Below, piece after piece: positions 17,592 to 25,551 of a stretch of DNA of 64,000 nucleotides. Below the pieces are notes generated by a model, which saw only the letters and a list, made by a program, of their open reading frames with translations, was not told the origin of the DNA and ran no database searches. Position 1 is the stretch's first letter; every line of letters starts with the position of its first letter. Origin of the DNA: Frigidibacter sp037095735 (GTDB lineage: Bacteria; Pseudomonadota; Alphaproteobacteria; Rhodobacterales; Rhodobacteraceae); assembly GCF_037095735.1 (NCBI RefSeq), contig NZ_JBAWKD010000004.1, positions 62,001 through 126,000 on the forward strand, read 5' to 3'. The position numbers were made by a program, and so were the translations under genes.

Positions 17592-18056
17592 TCAGCCGCC
17601 GAAGCGCTGGCGGCGGATCTCTTCCTGGCGCACCGGCATCCGGTCGATGGCGCGGGTCAGCTCACGCAGCTCCTGCGGGAAGGGCTTGCGCTGGTTCACC
17701 ACGCCGTCCTTGTCGACCAGCACCACGGAAAAGCCGCGCGGGCGCATGCCCTGCCGGATCGGGCCGGGGCTGGCGGGATCGGTGTCGGTCAGCACGATGA
17801 CGTCGCGGGTGGTCAGATCCTCGGGCCGCTCGGCGATCCAGCGCATCTGCTGGGTGAAAGCCGGGTCCTGCTCGGTATCGGCGAAGACGACGACCAGCCG
17901 GCTCTGCCAGCGGAAATCCTCGAGCCGCTGGTCGGCGGCCGGGCGCACCAGCGTTTCGGCGGGGCTTTGGGTGAGGGCAGGCGTGGTGGCGGCGATGCCG
18001 CCCGGGATCGCTGCCAGCAGCAGTGAGGCGAGGGCAAGGGCATGGGGTCGCGGCAT
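17592..18056 (-). CDS. DUF4174 exported protein
   Basis: Protein of 154 residues: signal peptide (residues 1-22), then a thioredoxin-fold-like domain typical of DUF4174 (FRWQSRLVVVFADTEQDPAF, RDVIVLTDTDPASPGPIRQGMRPRGFSVVLVDKDGVVNQRKPFP). No CxxC redox motif is present. Function unknown. It is inserted on the opposite strand between pccA and mcm. AGGAG lies 6 nt before its ATG. It ends 35 bp from the convergent pccA stop. Confidence 0.8.
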   Translation of the reverse strand: MPRPHALALASLLLAAIPGGIAATTPALTQSPAETLVRPAADQRLEDFRWQSRLVVVFADTEQDPAFTQQMRWIAERPEDLTTRDVIVLTDTDPASPGPIRQGMRPRGFSVVLVDKDGVVNQRKPFPQELRELTRAIDRMPVRQEEIRRQRFGG

Positions 18057-18178
18057 CGGTCCTCCTGTCCTTCGGAATATAGGCGGCGGCGCGGGCCCGG
18101 GGAAGGGCGGCGCGGTCGGAAGCAGCAACCTGCGGAGCGCGCGAGGAGCGCACCCGCGACGGTGGGAGAGAGACGGGC

Positions 18179-20311
18179 ATGAGCGGCAAGATCGACGACT
18201 GGAAGGCGCTGGCGGCAAAGGAACTGAAGGGCCGCGACCCGTCGAGCCTCGACTGGGAGACGCTGGAGGGGATCCGCGTCAAACCCCTGTACACCGAGGC
18301 GGACACCGCCGACCTGCCGCATATGGGCAGCCTGCCGGGCATCGCGCCCTTCACCCGCGGCGTGCGTGCCACGATGTATGCGGGCCGCCCCTGGACGATC
18401 CGGCAATATGCCGGCTTCTCGACGGCCGAGGAATCGAACGCCTTCTACCGAAAGGCGCTGGCCGCCGGGCAGCAGGGGGTGTCCGTGGCCTTCGACCTGG
18501 CCACCCACCGCGGCTATGACAGCGACCACCCGCGCGTGGTGGGCGATGTCGGCAAGGCCGGGGTCGCCATCGACTCGGTCGAGGACATGAAGATCCTCTT
18601 CGACGGCATCCCGCTGGAGAAGATCTCGGTCTCGATGACGATGAACGGCGCGGTGATCCCGATCCTCGCCAATTTCATCGTCACCGGCGAGGAACAGGGC
18701 GTGCCGCGGGCCGAGCTGTCGGGGACGATCCAGAACGACATCCTGAAGGAATTCATGGTGCGGAACACCTATGTGTACCCGCCCGAACCCTCGATGCGGA
18801 TCATCGCCGACATCATCGAATACACCGCCGCCGAGATGCCGAAGTTCAACTCGATCTCGATCTCCGGCTACCACATGCAGGAGGCCGGTGCGAACCTGGT
18901 GCAGGAGCTGGCCTTCACCTTGGCCGACGGGCGCGAATACGTCCGCGCGGCGCTGGCACGGGGGATGGATGTCGACGCCTTCGCCGGGCGCCTGTCGTTC
19001 TTCTTCGCCATCGGCATGAACGTCTTCATGGAGGCGGCGAAGCTGCGCGCCGCGCGCCTCCTGTGGTCGCGGATCATGGCCGAGTTCAATCCGAAGAAGC
19101 CGGGCTCGTCGATGCTGCGCACCCATTGCCAGACCTCGGGCGTGAGCTTGCAGGAACAGGACCCCTACAACAACGTCATCCGCACCGCCTATGAGGCGCT
19201 GGCGGCGGCGCTGGGGGGCACGCAATCGCTGCACACAAACGCGCTGGATGAAGCCATCGCGCTGCCCACCGAATTCTCGGCCCGCATCGCGCGCAACACC
19301 CAGCTGATCCTGCAGGAAGAGACCGGCATCACCCATGTCGTCGATCCGCTGGCCGGGTCCTACTATGTCGAGAGCCTGACGGCGGAGCTGGCGGACAAGG
19401 CCTGGGCGCTGATCGAGGAGGTCGAAGCGATGGGCGGCATGACCAAGGCCGTGGCCTCCGGCATGCCGAAGCTCCGGATCGAGGAGAGCGCCGCCCGCCG
19501 CCAAGCCGCGATCGACCGCGGCGAGGATGTGATCGTCGGCGTCAACAAGTACCGGTTGGCGAAGGAGGATGCGCTCGACATCCTCGACATCGACAACGTC
19601 GCGGTGCGCGAGGCGCAGGTCGCGCGGCTGGACCGGATCCGTGCCACCCGCGATCAGGCGGCCTGCGACGCCGCGCTGGCCGAGCTGAAGCGGCGCGCGA
19701 AAGAGGGCGGCAACCTGCTCGCCGCGGCGGTCGAGGCCGCGCGCGCCCGGGCCACGGTGGGAGAGATCTCGATGGCGATGGAAGAGGAATTCGGCCGTCA
19801 CCGCGCCGAGGTGAAGACCCTCGCCGGCGTCTATGGCGCGGCCTACGAGGGCGACGCGGGCTTCGCCCAGATCCAGAAGGACGTCGAGACCTTCGCGGAA
19901 GAAGAGGGCCGCCGCCCGCGGATGCTGGTGGTGAAGATGGGCCAGGACGGCCATGACCGCGGCGCCAAGGTGATCGCGACGGCCTTCGCCGACATCGGCT
20001 TCGACGTCGACGTGGGTCCGTTGTTCCAGACCCCCGAAGAGGCCGCGCAGGACGCGATCGACAACGACGTGCATGTCATCGGCATCTCGTCCCAGGCTGC
20101 CGGCCACAAGACGCTGGCGCCGAAGCTGGTCGAGGCGCTGAAGGCGCAGGGTGCCGGCGACATTCTGGTGATCTGCGGCGGCGTGATCCCCGCGCAGGAC
20201 TACCAGTATCTCTACGACCGCGGCGTCAAGGCGATCTTCGGCCCCGGCACCAACATCCCCTCGGCCGCGAAGGACATCCTCGGCCTGATCCGCGCAGCCC
20301 GCGCCGCTTGA
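18179..20311 (+). CDS. mcm: methylmalonyl-CoA mutase
   Basis: Single-chain adenosylcobalamin-dependent mutase of 710 residues converting (R)-methylmalonyl-CoA to succinyl-CoA. The substrate-binding barrel (about 1-560) contains RGVRATMYAGRPWTIRQYAGFSTAEESNAFYR, VAFDLATHRGYDSDHPRV and RTHCQTSGVSLQEQDPYNNVIRT. The C-terminal B12 domain has the DxHxxG motif, with His592 as cobalt ligand in QDGHDRG. The length is normal. It follows DUF4174 divergently. No TTTGCAAA-like site is visible directly upstream. Methylmalonyl-CoA epimerase is not encoded in the window. Confidence 0.97.
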   Translation: MSGKIDDWKALAAKELKGRDPSSLDWETLEGIRVKPLYTEADTADLPHMGSLPGIAPFTRGVRATMYAGRPWTIRQYAGFSTAEESNAFYRKALAAGQQGVSVAFDLATHRGYDSDHPRVVGDVGKAGVAIDSVEDMKILFDGIPLEKISVSMTMNGAVIPILANFIVTGEEQGVPRAELSGTIQNDILKEFMVRNTYVYPPEPSMRIIADIIEYTAAEMPKFNSISISGYHMQEAGANLVQELAFTLADGREYVRAALARGMDVDAFAGRLSFFFAIGMNVFMEAAKLRAARLLWSRIMAEFNPKKPGSSMLRTHCQTSGVSLQEQDPYNNVIRTAYEALAAALGGTQSLHTNALDEAIALPTEFSARIARNTQLILQEETGITHVVDPLAGSYYVESLTAELADKAWALIEEVEAMGGMTKAVASGMPKLRIEESAARRQAAIDRGEDVIVGVNKYRLAKEDALDILDIDNVAVREAQVARLDRIRATRDQAACDAALAELKRRAKEGGNLLAAAVEAARARATVGEISMAMEEEFGRHRAEVKTLAGVYGAAYEGDAGFAQIQKDVETFAEEEGRRPRMLVVKMGQDGHDRGAKVIATAFADIGFDVDVGPLFQTPEEAAQDAIDNDVHVIGISSQAAGHKTLAPKLVEALKAQGAGDILVICGGVIPAQDYQYLYDRGVKAIFGPGTNIPSAAKDILGLIRAARAA

Positions 20312-20346
20312 TCCTTTCGCATTGGTCAAAATATCCCCGGGGAGGT

Positions 20347-20371
20347 CCGGAGGGGCAGGCAGCCCCTCCGG
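20347..20371 (+). terminator. hairpin after mcm
   Basis: CCGGAGGGGC (20347-20356) and GCCCCTCCGG (20362-20371) form a perfect 10-bp stem with a 5-nt loop, 36 bp after the mcm stop. The sequence just before it (TCGCATTGGTCAAAATATCC) resembles another intergenic stretch at 44369, suggesting a dispersed repeat. Confidence 0.6.
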
Positions 20372-20468
20372 CCTCGTCACCCGGCGCTCACATCCGGTCG
20401 AGCCACCGGAACGCAGGCCGGCGCAAGGCGTTTCCCTTCCGACAGCCAATGGAAGGAAAGGACGCGCC

Positions 20469-20969
20469 ATGCGCAGCCCCGAAGACCTCAAGCACCACCT
20501 CTGGAAGCACCTCGCCAGCGATCGCACGCTGATGCTGGGCCTCGAGACGGCGACCGACGACCATCCCCGGCCGATGACCGCGCTGGTCGACGAGACGACC
20601 GGAAAGGACCAGGGCCCGCTCTGGATCTTCACCGCCAAGGACACCTCGCTCGCGCGCGCGCTGGGCACCGGGGCGCAGCCGGCGCTGGCGACCTTCGTGG
20701 CGAAGAACCACGATCTTTACGCCACGATCCGCGGCCGGCTGGTGATCGACACCGATCCGGCGGTGGTCGAGCGGCTCTGGAACCCCTTCGTCGCGGCCTG
20801 GTATCCCAACGGCAAGTCGGACCCCTCGCTGGAACTGCTGCGCTTCGATCTGGACAGCGCCGAGATCTGGGAAACGGGGTCGAGCCTCGTGACCGGCGCC
20901 AAGGCGCTGTTCGGCGCCGACCTGCGCCGCGACTTCGCCGACCGCCAGGCGCAGGTGCCGCTGTCCTGA
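20469..20969 (+). CDS. pyridoxamine 5'-phosphate oxidase-fold (general stress) protein
   Basis: Protein of 166 residues with the split-barrel fold of the general-stress-26/PNPOx-like family: HLWKHLASDRTLMLGLE, PRPMTALVD, GPLWIFTAKDTSLARAL, ATFVAKNHDLYATIRGRLVIDTDP and VERLWNPFVAAWYPNGKSDPSL. Relatives bind flavin or F420 or degrade haem. A specific reaction cannot be read from sequence. A GGAAGGAAAGGA run precedes the ATG. A strong intrinsic terminator follows at 21071. Confidence 0.87.
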   Translation: MRSPEDLKHHLWKHLASDRTLMLGLETATDDHPRPMTALVDETTGKDQGPLWIFTAKDTSLARALGTGAQPALATFVAKNHDLYATIRGRLVIDTDPAVVERLWNPFVAAWYPNGKSDPSLELLRFDLDSAEIWETGSSLVTGAKALFGADLRRDFADRQAQVPLS

Positions 20970-21070
20970 CCCCGCAGGCGCCGGTGGCGGGCCCCTGGTC
21001 CCGCCACCGGTCCCCCGTCCGCACGCTTGCAGGGAAGACCCCGGCACTGCGACTTGCGGACCCCCAGACG

Positions 21071-21107
21071 GCAGAAAGCCCCCGCCGGACCGGCGGGGGC
21101 TTTCTGC
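21071..21107. terminator. bidirectional hairpin terminator
   Basis: A perfect 18-bp inverted repeat with a single central base: GCAGAAAGCCCCCGCCGG (21071-21088) and its complement at 21090-21107, with A/T at its base on both sides. It lies between the convergent PNPOx-fold gene and the entericidin-like gene. Confidence 0.85.
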
Positions 21108-21171
21108 ATCAGTGCTGCGGTCTCAGAGGGTCGCGGGCCCGGGTGGCACCGGGCGCCGCGACCCGCCGTGA

Positions 21172-21306
21172 TCACATCTGCTGCTGGGTCTTCGCCGCTT
21201 CCTGGCTGATCGCGGCGCCACCCTTCTGGATGTCGTGGCCGGCGCCCTTGACGGTCTCACAGGCGGTGAGGGCCAGAAGGGCGGTCAGGACGAGTGCGAT
21301 GCGCAT
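21172..21306 (-). CDS. entericidin A/B-like lipoprotein
   Basis: Peptide of 44 residues: signal peptide with lipobox LLALTAC (Cys about residue 15) followed by the entericidin-like sequence ETVKGAGHDIQKGGAAISQEA. Entericidins are small membrane lipoproteins, originally described as an antidote/toxin pair. Only one copy is here. AAGGAG lies 7 nt before the ATG. It is divergent from the lipoprotein gene at 21481, with a double CtrA-type box in the shared upstream region. Confidence 0.8.
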   Translation of the reverse strand: MRIALVLTALLALTACETVKGAGHDIQKGGAAISQEAAKTQQQM

Positions 21307-21430
21307 GGCGTTCTCCTTCGCTAGGTTCGGGGGGCAAACGCCGCCGCCTGCGCTGCGTTCCCGCCCGGATCGTGAAAATTCCTCGAAACGGCGGCGCCGC
21401 GGCGGCACCCTGCCGGTCCGGGGCGTTCTT

Positions 21431-21456
21431 TTAACCATCCCTTAATCATTGCTTAA
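21431..21456. promoter_or_regulatory. double CtrA-type box
   Basis: Three TTAA tetramers (21431, 21442, 21453) are separated by exactly 7 bp each, giving two overlapping TTAA-N7-TTAA motifs, the consensus of the alphaproteobacterial cell-cycle regulator CtrA. The patch is strikingly AT-rich in this genome. It lies 25 bp before the lipoprotein ATG at 21481. Confidence 0.65.
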
Positions 21457-21480
21457 CCCTGCCGCGGTCAGCCTGAGCTG

Positions 21481-21798
21481 ATGACGCCCCTGCGCTGCCT
21501 TCCTGCCCTGGCCCTGCTGGCCGCCTGCGCCTCGCCCGCGCCCGAGTTCTTCGGCGCCGTGCGCCATGACCTCGAGCTGGGCGGGATCCGGTTCAGCGTT
21601 TTCTGGAAGGGCGAGCGGGCCGAGGTGATCCGGCTGGGCTATCTGACCCGGGCCCAGCGGGCGCCGGTGCCGGCGCTGATGATCCGCGCGGCCGAGCAGG
21701 CGACCGGCTGCCGCGTCCTGCCCGGCAGCGTGGTGACCGGCCTTCCCGGCGATACCGGAGAGGCGCGGATGGATCTGGACTGCGGCGCGGGCGGCTAG
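21481..21798 (+). CDS. small lipoprotein of unknown function
   Basis: Protein of 105 residues with a lipobox (ALALLAAC, Cys about 16) and a soluble domain of about 85 residues (FFGAVRHDLELGGIRFSVFWKGERAEVIRLGYL, then TGCRVLPGSVVTGLPGDTGEARMDLDC). Two cysteines in the mature part may pair. No family recognised. The ATG follows directly on AT-rich sequence carrying a double CtrA-type site, so its expression may be cell-cycle or motility linked. No clear Shine-Dalgarno. Confidence 0.7.
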   Translation: MTPLRCLPALALLAACASPAPEFFGAVRHDLELGGIRFSVFWKGERAEVIRLGYLTRAQRAPVPALMIRAAEQATGCRVLPGSVVTGLPGDTGEARMDLDCGAGG

Positions 21799-21854
21799 GT
21801 CGTCCCGCGCCGGGCGGGGGGCGTGTTCAAGGGGGCGCGTTCAAGGGGGCGGGC

Positions 21855-22643
21855 TCAGCCCTCTTCGCCCTCTTCGGCGCCGCCGCCCCCGGTCAGGAAG
21901 GCGGGCAGCCAGCGCCGCCGTCCGGCCTGCCAGCGCGCGAATTCGGCGGTGACCGCGGCTGGGTCATAGACCTCGCGCACCCAGTCCATGAAGGCGATGC
22001 CGGTCGCGGCCTCGGCGGCGGCATAGCTGCGCAGGAACTGGTCGAGCACGCCGGTCGGCCCGTTGCGGAAATGCAGGAAGCGCCAGTGCAGCTCGCGCAT
22101 CGCCTCGATCACCGGGCGGTCCTCGATCATGATCAGCCAGAGCGCGGCCGCGAAGCCGGTGCGGTCGGCCCCCGACTTGCAATGCATCACCAGCGGCGTC
22201 TCGACCCTGCGGAACACCGCCTCGAGCTCGAGCAGACGTTCGCGCGTGGGCAGCTTGCGCGCGCGCAGCGAGACATCGACAAGGTCGAGCCCCAGCGCCT
22301 CGGCCGCCTCGGCTTCGAGCAGCCAGTAGCTTTCCGGCCGGTCGCCGCGCAGGTTCAGCACGGTGCGGATGCCGCGCGCCTTCCAGCTGCGCATCCGTTC
22401 GGGCGAGGGCTGGTTCGCGCGCCAGACGCCCGGGCAGACCTGATGGTCGTTGGCCCAGAGCGCCCGCAGGATGCCGTGGTCCTTCAGCGACATATGCAGA
22501 CGGGCGCGGACCCGGCCCCAGGGGGCGGACAGGTCGAACGGCCGCTTGCCGCCGCTGCGCGTGCGGGGACGGGGGGGCGCGGTCTCGGCGGGGGCGTCCG
22601 CTTGGTCGTCCGCCTGATCGTGCTCTGGGCCTCGGCCGGGCAT
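21855..22643 (-). CDS. tyrosine/dual-specificity phosphatase-like protein
   Basis: Protein of 262 residues with a phosphatase signature HCKSGADRTG (catalytic Cys155, Arg161; Cx5R P-loop) and an upstream GIRTVLNLRGDRPESYWLLEAEAAEALGLDLVDV region, like bacterial tyrosine phosphatases of the DUF442/dual-specificity type. The N-terminal 45 residues are charged and low complexity, and the real start may be a later methionine such as Met51. The C-terminus ends in a Gly/Glu run. Substrate unknown. It is divergent from the aminotransferase gene. Confidence 0.85.
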   Translation of the reverse strand: MPGRGPEHDQADDQADAPAETAPPRPRTRSGGKRPFDLSAPWGRVRARLHMSLKDHGILRALWANDHQVCPGVWRANQPSPERMRSWKARGIRTVLNLRGDRPESYWLLEAEAAEALGLDLVDVSLRARKLPTRERLLELEAVFRRVETPLVMHCKSGADRTGFAAALWLIMIEDRPVIEAMRELHWRFLHFRNGPTGVLDQFLRSYAAAEAATGIAFMDWVREVYDPAAVTAEFARWQAGRRRWLPAFLTGGGGAEEGEEG

Positions 22644-22862
22644 TGCGCTCCTTCGGGCATCGGTTAGCGTCGGGGTGACGAGGGCTTAGCGGCTTGTCCC
22701 CCCTCTGGCAAGCGCGTGGCGGGGGCGTGCCCGGCGCGCCGCAGCCGCCCGCATTGACCTTGCCTGCGCCCCGTCCTAGGCAGGGCGCACCCGCATTTGT
22801 CCGCGGGCGCGACCGGCCGGTTGGCGGCCCGCGCGCGCCCCGGCCCGTTCCCCGGAGGATCC

Positions 22863-24062
22863 ATGCCCCTCGCCCACGGTCGCAGCTATCTCGCCATTCC
22901 CGGCCCCTCGGTCATGCCCGACCGGGTGCTGAACGCGATGCACCGCGCCGCGCCGAACATCTACGAAGGCGCGATGGTCGAGATGACGAAGGGCCTGATC
23001 CCGGACCTGAAGCGGGTGGCGCTGTCTTCGGGCCATGTCGCGATCTACATCGCCAACGGCCATGGCGCGTGGGAGGCGGCGATCGCCAACATGTTCTCGC
23101 GCGGGGACACGGCGCTGGTGGCGCTGACCGGGCGCTTCGGCATCGGCTGGGCCGAGGCCGCGCGGCGCATGGGCATCAACGCCGAGACCATCGACTTCGG
23201 CCTGAAGTCGCCCGCCGATCCCGAGAAGATCGCCGAGGCGCTGAAGGCCGACACCGCGCACCGGATCAAGGCGGTGCTGGTGACGCATGTCGACACTGCG
23301 ACCAGCGTCCGGAACGACATCGCCGCGATCCGCCGCGCGATCGACGGCGTCGGCCACCCGGCGTTGCTGGCGGTGGACTGCATCGCCTCGCTCGGCTGCG
23401 ACGAGTTCCGCTTCGACGACTGGGGCGTCGACATCATGGTCGCGGCCAGCCAGAAGGGGCTGATGGTGCCGCCGGGCCTCGCCTTCGTCTGGATCTCGGA
23501 CAAGGCGCTGGCCGCCTGCCGCGGTGCCGATCTGGCGACGCCCTACTGGGACTGGACGCCGCGGATCGAGGTCAACGAATACTACCAGTTCTTCTGCGGC
23601 ACCGCGCCCACCCACCACCTGTTCGGCCTGCGCGAGTCGCTGACCATGATCCTCGACGAGGAAGGGATCGAGAACGTCTGGGCCCGGCACCGCACCCTGT
23701 CCGAGGCGGTCTGGGCCGCGCTCGACACTTGGGGGCAGGGCGGCGACATCGCGATGAACATCGCCGATCCGGCGCTGCGCGGCCGCTCGGTCACCGCGGT
23801 GAAGATCGGTGACGGCGGTGCGGGCAAGCTGCGCAAGTGGCTGGAAACCGAGGCCGGCGTGACGCTGGGCATCGGGTTGGGCATGACGCTGCCCTCGGAT
23901 GCGCGCTATGGCGACTTCCTGCGGGTCGCGCACATGGGCCATCTGAACGCCCATATGGTGATGGGCGTGCTGGGCACCATGGAGGCGGGGATGACCGCGC
24001 TCGAGATCCCCCATGGCCGCGGGGCGCTGGCCGCCGCCGCTGCCGTCATCGCGAAAGGCTGA
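22863..24062 (+). CDS. class V aminotransferase (alanine/serine-glyoxylate aminotransferase family)
   Basis: PLP enzyme of 399 residues in the class V aminotransferase family that includes serine-, alanine- and aspartate-glyoxylate aminotransferases. It has an IPGPSVMP opening, ANGHGAWEAAIANMFSRGD, AVDCIASLGCDEFRFDDWGVD and the PLP lysine Lys198 in ASQKGLMVPPGL. GGAGGAT precedes the ATG. The next gene, a hydratase, follows 4 bp later, so they form an operon. The exact donor/acceptor pair cannot be settled from sequence. Confidence 0.87.
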   Translation: MPLAHGRSYLAIPGPSVMPDRVLNAMHRAAPNIYEGAMVEMTKGLIPDLKRVALSSGHVAIYIANGHGAWEAAIANMFSRGDTALVALTGRFGIGWAEAARRMGINAETIDFGLKSPADPEKIAEALKADTAHRIKAVLVTHVDTATSVRNDIAAIRRAIDGVGHPALLAVDCIASLGCDEFRFDDWGVDIMVAASQKGLMVPPGLAFVWISDKALAACRGADLATPYWDWTPRIEVNEYYQFFCGTAPTHHLFGLRESLTMILDEEGIENVWARHRTLSEAVWAALDTWGQGGDIAMNIADPALRGRSVTAVKIGDGGAGKLRKWLETEAGVTLGIGLGMTLPSDARYGDFLRVAHMGHLNAHMVMGVLGTMEAGMTALEIPHGRGALAAAAAVIAKG

Positions 24063-24066
24063 GCCC

Positions 24067-24813
24067 ATGACCGACACCCTGACCGCCGCCGCCGAGCTGC
24101 TGGCCCGCGCCGCCGCCACCGGCGAGCGGCCCGCCGACCTGCCCGGGGATCTGGTGCCCGCCGATGCCGCCGCCGCCTACCGCGTGCAGGACCTCGTCGT
24201 TGCCGGCCGCCCGGTGCTGGGCTGGAAGATCGCCGCGACCGCCGCCGACGGGGCGCACAGCTGCGCGCCGATGGTGCTGCGCATCGAGGACGGCGGCAGC
24301 CTGCCCGCCGGCGGTGCGCTGCCCGAACTGGAGGTCGAGATCGCGATCGAGGTGATCCGCGACCTGCCGCCGCGCGATGGCGCCTATGCCGCGGACGAGG
24401 TCGATGCGGCGCTCGGGCAGGCTGCGGCCGCGATCGAGGTGCTGGGCTCGCGCTACGCGGTGCGCAAGGCGGTGGGTCCGCTGTCGGGGCTGGCCGATGC
24501 GCAGTCGAACGCCGGTTTTGTCATCGGGGCCGAACGCGCCGACTGGCGCAGCCGCGAGATCGCGGACTGCGTGGCCAGCCTGAGCGACGGCAGCGCCGAG
24601 ATCGGCGGCACCAATGCCGGCGGCAGCTCGGCCCGGACGCTGGCGGCGCTGGTCTGGCTGGCCAACCACGCGCAGGCGCGCGGCGGGCTGAAGGCCGGGC
24701 AATGGGTGATCACCGGGGCCCGCCGCGGCCCGGTCGAGATCGCGGGGCCGGCGACGCTGACCGCGGGCGTCTCGGGCATCGGCACGGCGACGCTGGTGAT
24801 CCCGGCCCGCTGA
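24067..24813 (+). CDS. 2-keto-4-pentenoate hydratase / FAH-superfamily protein
   Basis: Protein of 248 residues of the MhpD-like branch of the fumarylacetoacetate hydrolase superfamily: YRVQDLVVAGRPVLGWKIAAT, LPELEVEIAIEVIRDLP (acidic metal ligands), EVLGSRYAVRKAVGPLSGLADAQSNAGFVIG and LAALVWLANHAQARGGLKAGQWVITGA. Such enzymes hydrate 2-hydroxydienoates in aromatic meta-cleavage or decarboxylate oxalocrotonate. No other aromatic pathway genes are nearby. It is coupled to the class V aminotransferase gene, so the true substrate may be an amino-acid-derived keto acid. Confidence 0.82.
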   Translation: MTDTLTAAAELLARAAATGERPADLPGDLVPADAAAAYRVQDLVVAGRPVLGWKIAATAADGAHSCAPMVLRIEDGGSLPAGGALPELEVEIAIEVIRDLPPRDGAYAADEVDAALGQAAAAIEVLGSRYAVRKAVGPLSGLADAQSNAGFVIGAERADWRSREIADCVASLSDGSAEIGGTNAGGSSARTLAALVWLANHAQARGGLKAGQWVITGARRGPVEIAGPATLTAGVSGIGTATLVIPAR

Positions 24814-24873
24814 CCGGGCCCCGGTTCGCGCGTCTCTGGTCCCGGGCCGGTCCGTGCGGATCGGCCCTGCCTT

Positions 24874-24923
24874 ACCAGAAAGCGCCTGACCAGAAAGCGC
24901 CTGACCGGAAACCGCCGGACCAG
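24874..24923. repeat. 15-bp tandem repeat, about 3.3 copies
   Basis: ACCAGAAAGCGCCTG occurs twice exactly (24874-24888, 24889-24903), then a diverged copy ACCGGAAACCGCCGG (24904-24918) and a partial ACCAG. It lies between the convergent hydratase and DUF305 genes. Confidence 0.85.
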
Positions 24924-24969
24924 CGCGCCGGGCTGCGGGCCCGGCACCCGGGCCCGCGCGGTGCCGGAC

Positions 24970-25338
24970 TCAGTGGCCGTTCTTGGCCAGCCAGTCCTTC
25001 ATCCAGGCGATCTCCTTTTCCTGCGCGGCGATCACGTCCTCGGCCAGCTTGCGGACCTCGGGGTCCTTGCCATGCTCCAGAACGACCTTCGCCATCGCGA
25101 CCGCACCTTCGTGATGCGGGATCATGCCCCTGACGAAGTCTACATCGGCATCGCCGGTATAGGGCTGCATCATCTCTTCATGCATCGTCGCCATCGCCGC
25201 CTTGTAGGCCTCGGTCGAGGCGCTGTCCTGCGCGGCGGATGTGCCCGACATGGACATGCCGTGGCCGGAATGGTCCATGGTCTGGGCGATGGCCGCGACG
25301 GGTAGAAGAAGGGCGGCGGCGAGGACGAGGGGGCGCAT
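24970..25338 (-). CDS. DUF305 exported protein
   Basis: Protein of 122 residues. A signal peptide (residues 1-18) is followed by a Met/His-rich segment (MDHSGHGMSMSG) and a DUF305 four-helix domain with the hallmark MHEEMMQPYTGDADVDFVRGMIPHHEGAVAMAKVVLEHGKDPEVRKLAEDVIAAQEKEIAWMKDWL. Proteins of this type are often linked to copper, and the Met/His-rich stretch and HH motif support metal binding. No copper-resistance neighbour is present. The start at 25338 places the signal peptide correctly. Confidence 0.87.
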   Translation of the reverse strand: MRPLVLAAALLLPVAAIAQTMDHSGHGMSMSGTSAAQDSASTEAYKAAMATMHEEMMQPYTGDADVDFVRGMIPHHEGAVAMAKVVLEHGKDPEVRKLAEDVIAAQEKEIAWMKDWLAKNGH

Positions 25339-25463
25339 CTGGCTCTCCGTATGGGTGGCTTGGACGCAAGATGTGGCGCCGGGGTCGTTCCGGCAAGTCA
25401 CGGAACGGTCAGCGGCCCCGGTTGCGGGCCGCGGGCCTGCGCGGTGTCGTGATCACCCCGCCG

Positions 25464-25484
25464 CCGGGCGGCCTTTCCGCCCGG
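25464..25484 (-). terminator. GC hairpin downstream of the HisC-type gene
   Basis: CCGGGCGG and CCGCCCGG form a perfect 8-bp stem around a 5-nt loop, about 70 bp after the HisC-type aminotransferase stop. No T-run follows, so the role is uncertain. Confidence 0.4.
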
Positions 25485-25551
25485 AAGGAGCCACCCGGCC
25501 GCCTGCGCAGCCTGTGATCGCAGGCCCCGGCGTCACGCGGGCTGCGCAGGG

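Noticed and set aside
18057..18178. PccR site upstream of mcm
   Set aside because: I looked for TTTGC/GCAAA words and saw none in the interval, so direct control by PccR is not supported.
17813..20668. Long open frame (951 codons) on the minus strand opposite mcm
   Set aside because: Antisense shadow of a clear methylmalonyl-CoA mutase gene; low-complexity composition, no motifs.
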